From NCBI RefSeq assembly GCF_018918045.1, contig NZ_JAHLPU010000053.1:1-35382 (forward strand): a DNA stretch of 35,382 nucleotides, read 5' to 3'. The position numbers and the translations under genes were made by a program. This DNA comes from Pseudoflavonifractor sp. MSJ-30. Lineage in GTDB: Bacteria > Bacillota > Clostridia > Oscillospirales > Oscillospiraceae. Positions 31,166-35,382 of this stretch are shown here, one piece after another; position 1 is the first letter of the stretch; each line of letters begins with the position of its first letter. Under the pieces are notes generated by a model. That model was not told the DNA's origin. It worked only from the letters and a program-made list of their open reading frames with translations, and made no database searches.

Positions 31166-31894
31166 TCAATCCTCTCTGGTGCCGTCGTGGCAGACTTCAC
31201 AGAAGCGGGCGGCGAAGGAAGGCTCCTCCCCCGCCTCCTCCAGATGGGACAGGTCACCGAAGCGGGACATGCGGAAGACAGCCTTCCCCTTCCGGCGCTC
31301 TTCGGTGGTCAGCTTCGTGACGCTGCTGGTCAGCGCCACCGTATGGTGCCACAGCACCACGGGAGAGCAATCCAGCAGCCGGGACAGGAGAACGCACTCC
31401 ACGCCGAAATGGCAGAAGAAAAAGAGATTCTCCGTATTGGGCCGTTCCACCCGGTACAGGTGTCCCTCCCGACGGTAGCCGTGGGCTTCCAGAACCCCGT
31501 CCAAATTCCGGGTCACGTTCTCATAGACCTCCCGGATGCCGCTGTCCCGGTAGGCCGGGGCCTGAAACCAGTTTGCGGGATCATAGTACATAGGCTCCTC
31601 CGCCCAGCTTTCCGGCAGAAGATCCCAGCCCATGCCTCTGGGATGGAATGCTTCGGGTGTGGCGTAACCCTTGTCAAACTCCCGCAGCCAGGGGCAGACC
31701 GTGGCCTCGGCCCCCACTTTTTGCAGCGTCAGCGAGGCTGTGTCCCTGGCACGGCCAAGCGGAGATACATAATAGGTACCCATCGGTATTCTTTCCAGCC
31801 GCCGGCTCAAAAGCTCTGCTTCCCGCCAGCCATTTTCCGTCAAAGTATCGTGTTCATAATCCGGCTCCGCATGGCGGACGATGTAAATGTTCAT
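31166..31894 (-). CDS. Histidine phosphatase family protein (phosphoglycerate mutase-like)
   Basis: A 242-residue protein with the family motif RHAEPDYEHDTLTENGWREAE: RHA at 7-9 with the phospho-accepting His 8. It also has SPLGRARDTA and the second catalytic His region FFFCHFGVECV. The family ranges from mutases to broad phosphatases; the substrate is unknown. It ends one base from the converging regulator gene with no terminator between them. A GGAG site precedes the ATG. Repeat copy B, with a terminator-like end pointing the same way, lies just 19 bases upstream of it. Confidence 0.88.
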   Translation of the reverse strand: MNIYIVRHAEPDYEHDTLTENGWREAELLSRRLERIPMGTYYVSPLGRARDTASLTLQKVGAEATVCPWLREFDKGYATPEAFHPRGMGWDLLPESWAEEPMYYDPANWFQAPAYRDSGIREVYENVTRNLDGVLEAHGYRREGHLYRVERPNTENLFFFCHFGVECVLLSRLLDCSPVVLWHHTVALTSSVTKLTTEERRKGKAVFRMSRFGDLSHLEEAGEEPSFAARFCEVCHDGTRED

Positions 31895-31912
31895 AGTGGA
31901 AACTCCTTTCGC

Positions 31913-32115
31913 AAAAAAGGCTTCCCCTGGGGGAAGCTGGCAGGGCGAAGCCCTGACTGATGAGGGGCGGCAAGCAGCACCGTTTTTAATCCGGCCTAAC
32001 CAGTTTTCAATTTGTTCTCTGAAAGAGAATTGCAGAATTTTCTCATTTTCGGTACTGCTTACCGCCCCTCATCCGACCCGCCTAACGGCGGGCCACCTTC
32101 CCCCAGGGGAAGGCC
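31913..32115. repeat. Palindromic composite repeat (copies B and C in inverted orientation)
   Basis: The left part (31913-31980) and right part (32048-32115) are near-complements: both run GCTTCCCC/GGGGAAG-type hairpin, a small internal hairpin, GATGAGGGGCGG and AAGCAG-ACCG. The internal hairpin differs: CAGGGC-GAA-GCCCTG on the left, CCCGCC-GTTA-GGCGGG on the right (complement strand). The pairing is thus kept though the sequence changed. The left copy ends in six T on the minus strand. The centre (31981-32047) is AT-rich with a TTCTCT/AGAGAA hairpin. Copy A at 164-222 is the same element. No gene is seen in 31895-32167. Confidence 0.75.
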
Positions 32116-32155
32116 AGGCCGCCGATGACTGTATTATACAGCCACCGGCGGCCTG
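32115..32155. repeat. Long hairpin after ECF module 3
   Basis: Arms 32115-32133 and 32137-32155 pair over 19 bases with two G-T wobbles and a three-base loop. No T-run follows on the minus strand. It begins 12 bases after the anti-sigma-like stop and abuts repeat copy C, so it may work as a transcript end or RNA stabiliser. Confidence 0.55.
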
Positions 32156-32167
32156 TTGTAAAGGGGG

Positions 32168-33970
32168 TCATTCTGCCTGGAATTGGTCGGCCATAATTTT
32201 TACATAGGCGCTCAGGTTGTCCGTTTCGGCAATGGGATAGTTTCGAATCACCGCGTAAATGCCATTGAAGTCCTTTTCCTGGAAGGATATGGAGAGGAAC
32301 TGCGTGCCGTCCGCACTGTCACCCGAAACACCGCCGCTTTTATCCTCATACAGATTATAGTCAGAGCCGGCTGTGGAGAGCCCCCATTGGATGGCCTCAC
32401 TAAAATTCGTGGTATCCAGCTTCACCACAGCAAACCAGACGTTCACATTTTTCTCCAACATCCAGATGGACGCGGCATAGCCGCCATAGCGAACTTCCCC
32501 ATCGGCATTCCGGAAGACAACGCCCTCCTTTGGAATATAGGTGGAGTAGCCATAGGTCCGGTAAAGCCGGCAGTCCACCGGGTATTCCTCCCAGCGCTGC
32601 TCGGCCTCGATGTAACGGTTCATCATGAATGTGGTCTCCGCGTCCCGATCGCTGACACCCGTCAGATATCCGGGAATTCCTCTTGGCCAACCGCTGAAGG
32701 AGCCGTACATTGCCCCGAGAATGCCCAGTCCCTCCGTCCCGAACGCAGGGGTTTCCATAATGCAGATAAAGACGCCGGTTTCCGTACGGAGGAATTCCAC
32801 AGTAGCCCCATCCGCAAACAGCGCGCCTCTGGCGTTCTGCGTCATATCCCAGTTGGGATTTGCCTCCATCACCCAGTCCCGGATGGCTTGATCGTCCATT
32901 CCGGGCCGGAACAGGACCGTCAGGCGGGTAGGATACTGCGAATCGTAAAATTTCCGCAGGGTTTCCCGGTCTGTGACTTCGGGCATATTGTTCCGGCCGA
33001 ATTCCTCCAGGGTCTGATCGGCATAGGCCCACCGGTCCGCCGCCGTACCGTGATAGTCAATGACCTCATGGACCCAGCCCTCTTTCGGAATATACAGGGA
33101 ATAGCCGTCACCGATGAAGAGATCCGCGGAAACTGCGAACTCAGCTCCATCCACCCAGAATGCCAAATCATCGCTGGCTTCCCGCATGAGCAGCTCCGGT
33201 GTTACTTTCTCGTTATCATTCTGGGATGTGGCATCCGATTCTGTCACCGTACCCAGGCTTACCCACTGCGTCCACACTGCGTCCGGCGCGTCGGAATAGT
33301 CCCCTTCCAGTTCCTCCGTGACCCATTCGCCGCCGTCTCTGCGCAGCCTTCCCCAGCCCCGATTGCCGATGCCGCCGGAATAATAGAAAACGCCGTCCTG
33401 CTTGATCAAATTCATCTGGCGGATGTAGTAGATAAAGCCATAGATTTCGCCGTCAAAGCGGCCCAGCACCAGCCTGGGCAGGCTGCCGGTTCCCTCGAAC
33501 TCCACGACAAGCTCCTCCTGCCCATCGCCGTCCATATCCAGAACAGTATACCGGGCAGCCTTTGGCAATACGCTCTTATTTTGTATGCCCATCCAGCTTC
33601 CAAGCTGCGCGCAGAATTCAGTCATCGTGAAATCCGTTTGATAGTCCGGGCTGTAGAAGGATATCCCGTCCCGCAGAACCGTCTGCTGCCAATTGCTGTC
33701 CGCGTTTTCGGCATCGGCCCTGGCAGCCTGCAGCGCCATGGTCTCGCCCGTTGTTTCCTTGGCCGCCTTGGATGCCAGGTCACGCATCCCCAGATACCCT
33801 GCCCCCAGGATCACCGCCAGCATGGCCGCCGTGGACAGGATCTTCAGGGCGGTGACGACGGGCCGCTTTTTCTTCACGATCCGCAGCCGCCCCTCCCGGA
33901 AGGCATCCGCCTGCTGGATATAGCTGCCCTGAATGTCGCCCAGCAGCTTCAGAAGCTCCATTTCCGTCAT
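32168..33970 (-). CDS. Large membrane-anchored anti-sigma-like sensor of ECF module 3
   Basis: This 600-residue protein has a cytoplasmic part of about 40 residues (MTEMELLKLLGDIQGSYIQQ, REGR, KKKRP), one membrane segment (about 41-60) and a large outer part. The outer part has VLDMDGDGQEELV (143-155), the same Asp-rich loop as in the module 2 protein. It also has an internal repeat: YSLYIPKEGWV at 290-300 and YSTYIPKEGVV at 475-485. The frame is open to 34213, inside the sigma gene; I chose the ATG at 33970, which overlaps the sigma stop (ATGA) and aligns with the module 2 start. It probably binds the sigma factor and senses an envelope signal. Confidence 0.86.
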   Translation of the reverse strand: MTEMELLKLLGDIQGSYIQQADAFREGRLRIVKKKRPVVTALKILSTAAMLAVILGAGYLGMRDLASKAAKETTGETMALQAARADAENADSNWQQTVLRDGISFYSPDYQTDFTMTEFCAQLGSWMGIQNKSVLPKAARYTVLDMDGDGQEELVVEFEGTGSLPRLVLGRFDGEIYGFIYYIRQMNLIKQDGVFYYSGGIGNRGWGRLRRDGGEWVTEELEGDYSDAPDAVWTQWVSLGTVTESDATSQNDNEKVTPELLMREASDDLAFWVDGAEFAVSADLFIGDGYSLYIPKEGWVHEVIDYHGTAADRWAYADQTLEEFGRNNMPEVTDRETLRKFYDSQYPTRLTVLFRPGMDDQAIRDWVMEANPNWDMTQNARGALFADGATVEFLRTETGVFICIMETPAFGTEGLGILGAMYGSFSGWPRGIPGYLTGVSDRDAETTFMMNRYIEAEQRWEEYPVDCRLYRTYGYSTYIPKEGVVFRNADGEVRYGGYAASIWMLEKNVNVWFAVVKLDTTNFSEAIQWGLSTAGSDYNLYEDKSGGVSGDSADGTQFLSISFQEKDFNGIYAVIRNYPIAETDNLSAYVKIMADQFQAE

Positions 33971-34524
33971 CGCAAGCCCTCCTTTTCCAGATATGTATCC
34001 AGTCTGCCCCGCAGCCGGTGGAGCATCGTGCGGATTTTGGTCTGGGAAAATCCCGAATGCTCCGCGATCTCCTGGGTGGATTCCAGATACCAGTACCGGC
34101 ACAGGAACACATTCCGCTCCGCCACGCTGAGCTGCCCCAGAAAACGCTCCACCGCCGCCAGAGTCTCCCGGCGGATAATGTCGTTCTCGAGACTCCCCGT
34201 ACCGGAAACGCACTCCGCTAATTCCTCCAGCGCCAGCGTCATCTGCCCGCCGCCCCGCTTGAAAGCCCGGGTCCTGCGCCAGCGGTCAATGGACAGGTTC
34301 CGGGTAATGCGGCCCAGGAACGCTGAAAAGGGTGCGGGTCTTTTCGGCGGAATGGCGTTCCAGGTGGAATACCAGGTATCGCTGACGCATTCCTCCGCGT
34401 CCTCCTGGTTTTCCAGTACGTGAAAAGCGATCGAGTGGCAGTAGGGGCCGTACTTAGCCGCCGTCTCCCCGATGGCCTGCTCTGAGCGGGAAAAATACAG
34501 ATCCAGAATCTGCTCGTCCTCCAT
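33967..34524 (-). CDS. ECF RNA polymerase sigma factor (module 3)
   Basis: A 185-residue ECF sigma factor: region 2 at about 10-85 (NQEDAEECVSDTWYSTWNAI and FLGRITRNLSIDRWRR) and region 4 at about 125-180 (TQEIAEHSGFSQTKIRTMLH). The open frame reaches a GTG at 34533, but that GTG is part of the AGGAGGTG ribosome site. The ATG at 34524 lies eight bases after AGGAGG and gives MEDEQILDLYF, matching MEDSRIVQLYF of module 2. It overlaps the anti-sigma-like gene by 4 bases. Confidence 0.94.
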   Translation of the reverse strand: MEDEQILDLYFSRSEQAIGETAAKYGPYCHSIAFHVLENQEDAEECVSDTWYSTWNAIPPKRPAPFSAFLGRITRNLSIDRWRRTRAFKRGGGQMTLALEELAECVSGTGSLENDIIRRETLAAVERFLGQLSVAERNVFLCRYWYLESTQEIAEHSGFSQTKIRTMLHRLRGRLDTYLEKEGLR

Positions 34525-34557
34525 CTCAGGCACCTCCTTTTTCTGTCTTCACCTATC

Positions 34558-34585
34558 ATAACGCAAAACACGGAGAAATGTTGCG
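34558..34585 (-). promoter_or_regulatory. Candidate ECF-type promoter for sigma operon 3
   Basis: On the minus strand: CGCAAC, 16 bases, CGTTAT, followed by GATAGGTGAAG. Spacing and tail match the element before the module 2 sigma gene. Confidence 0.5.
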
Positions 34586-34636
34586 GCTTTTTGAAATCTT
34601 TTTTGACGGGACAGAAAAAATACTGCGTCCCCTTGG

Positions 34637-34652
34637 ATTAGCGAACGCTAAT
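34637..34652. repeat. Short palindrome upstream of sigma operon 3
   Basis: ATTAGCG, AA, CGCTAAT: perfect 7-base arms, about 52 bases upstream of the candidate ECF promoter, in the 177-base gap 34525-34701. It may be a regulator site or part of the end of ogt transcripts (which enter from the right). No T-run is directly attached. Confidence 0.35.
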
Positions 34653-34701
34653 ATACGAATAAGGCCGCCGCGGAACGGGGCTTGTCCCGGAAACCGCCGC
34701 T

Positions 34702-35235
34702 TTACAGCGCGGTTCCCTTCTTCGGCACGAAAAACCCGGACACATCCGTATGTTCCAGTTCCAGCAGCTTTACCTTTCTGTCAATACCACCGGCATACCC
34801 GGTCAGGCTGCCGTTTGTACCGACGACCCGGTGGCAGGGAATGATGATGGATATCTCATTGTGTCCCACCGCGCCGCCGACGGCCTGGGCAGACATTTGA
34901 TGAAGTCCCTTCTTTTCCGCAAGCTGCCGCGCGATTTCACCATAGGTCGTAGTCTGCCCATAGGGAATCCGCAAAAGGATCTCCCACACGGACTGACAGA
35001 ACGCGGAACCCATGGGGTGCAGCGGCGGCAGGAAGTCCGGCTCTTTCCCGGTAAAATAAACATCCAGCCAATGCCGGGCCTCCGAAAGGATGGGCGTATC
35101 CCGGTCAATGCGCTCCGCGGGCAGGTCTCGGGCAAAGTACTTCTGCCCATCAAACCACAGGCCCGTCAGTCCAATTTCATCCGCCGCCAGCAAAATACCG
35201 CCCAGCGGGGAATCGTAATGCTGAATGAATGTCAT
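34702..35235 (-). CDS. ogt: Methylated-DNA--protein-cysteine methyltransferase
   Basis: The 177-residue protein repairs O6-alkylguanine by moving the alkyl group to its own Cys in the motif IIPCHRVVGTNGSLTGYAGG. The Ada/Ogt N-terminal domain (YDSPLGGILLAADEIGLTGLWF) and the helix-turn-helix stretch FCQSVWEILLRIPYGQTTTYGEIA are complete. The frame extends to a GTG at 35271, but the ATG at 35235 has GAGGAA at good spacing and fits the family start. The gap to the window end (35236-35382) holds no recognised gene; a TTGACA at about 35319 lacks a well-spaced -10. Confidence 0.95.
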   Translation of the reverse strand: MTFIQHYDSPLGGILLAADEIGLTGLWFDGQKYFARDLPAERIDRDTPILSEARHWLDVYFTGKEPDFLPPLHPMGSAFCQSVWEILLRIPYGQTTTYGEIARQLAEKKGLHQMSAQAVGGAVGHNEISIIIPCHRVVGTNGSLTGYAGGIDRKVKLLELEHTDVSGFFVPKKGTAL

Positions 35236-35382
35236 AATCGATTCCTCGTTTTTCAGAGACGCATAATACACCGCCGTCCCCCCCCTTTGCTTTCTTCAAT
35301 TACAAATGTGAATCAAGAGTTGACAGCCGCCCCTGTATGTAAAATCTAAAACCATATGCATCTTGAAAAAACAGGAAATCTG

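Noticed and set aside
35319..35350. TTGACA promoter leading out of the right edge
   Set aside because: The nearest -10-like TAAAAT is only 14 bases away and no downstream gene is in view.
1..35382. CRISPR array, prophage or insertion sequence
   Set aside because: No regularly spaced short repeats, no transposase, integrase or phage structural motifs in any frame; the repeats found are isolated or paired inverted copies.

Overview
The window looks like a chromosomal segment of a GC-rich gut-type Clostridia, most likely an Oscillospirales member. The evidence is the AGGAGG ribosome sites, consensus TTGACA/TATAAT promoters, the order rpmH-rnpA-yidD-yidC-khpB, a LytS/YesM-type kinase with an AraC-type regulator, class B sortase, TTG/GTG starts and many lipoprotein substrate-binding proteins. 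No phage, insertion sequence, rRNA or CRISPR array was found. One tRNA gene, tRNA-Leu(CAA), is present.

Layout. 1-2006: a repeat copy, then an ECF sigma operon read leftward (sigma factor, membrane anti-sigma-like protein, lipoprotein). 2095-5275: the leftward ribosome/membrane-insertion operon rpmH-rnpA-yidD-yidC-khpB with a strong promoter, an attenuator-like hairpin and a terminator. 5304-8315: typA plus a CapA-like lipoprotein. 8525-10909: a membrane-anchored flavoprotein reductase with two FMN-binding domains. 11153-13448: rodA and a class B sortase, each with its own promoter. 13611-15007: tRNA-Leu followed by a small AT-rich SdpR/SdpI-like island with a clear promoter/operator. 15120-19560: a rightward operon of a FecBCD-like metal or metal-chelate ABC importer, a SAM methyltransferase and an FmdE-family protein, preceded by a structured leader. 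19619-22341: a second ECF sigma/anti-sigma pair. 22423-27441: a leftward ABC importer (ATPase with a large insertion, fused double permease, lipoprotein binding protein). It is divergent from 27578-31164, a rightward lipoprotein sensor-histidine kinase-response regulator operon. 31166-31894: histidine phosphatase. 31913-32155: a palindromic composite of two repeat copies plus a long hairpin. 32168-34585: the third ECF sigma/anti-sigma pair. 34702-35235: ogt.

The genes that appear to work together form four units. (1) Three ECF sigma modules share an N-terminal anti-sigma motif, stop/start overlaps in two of them, and matching candidate self-promoters (AAC or AAG, 16 bases, then a CG- or TG-led element). 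(2) The divergent ABC importer and lipoprotein-kinase-regulator operon share a pair of inverted 9-base half-sites between them; the architecture recalls staphylococcal HptA-HptS-HptR and the AfuABC/FbpABC importers, so an anionic organic ligand such as a sugar phosphate is a reasonable guess. (3) The FmdE/methyltransferase/ABC operon looks like uptake and handling of a metal oxyanion or metal-chelate. (4) The SdpRI-like pair is an orphan immunity system without a toxin gene in view.

All gene functions come from reading motifs and layout by eye; no database search was run. Starts were chosen from ribosome sites, overlaps and paralogue alignment.
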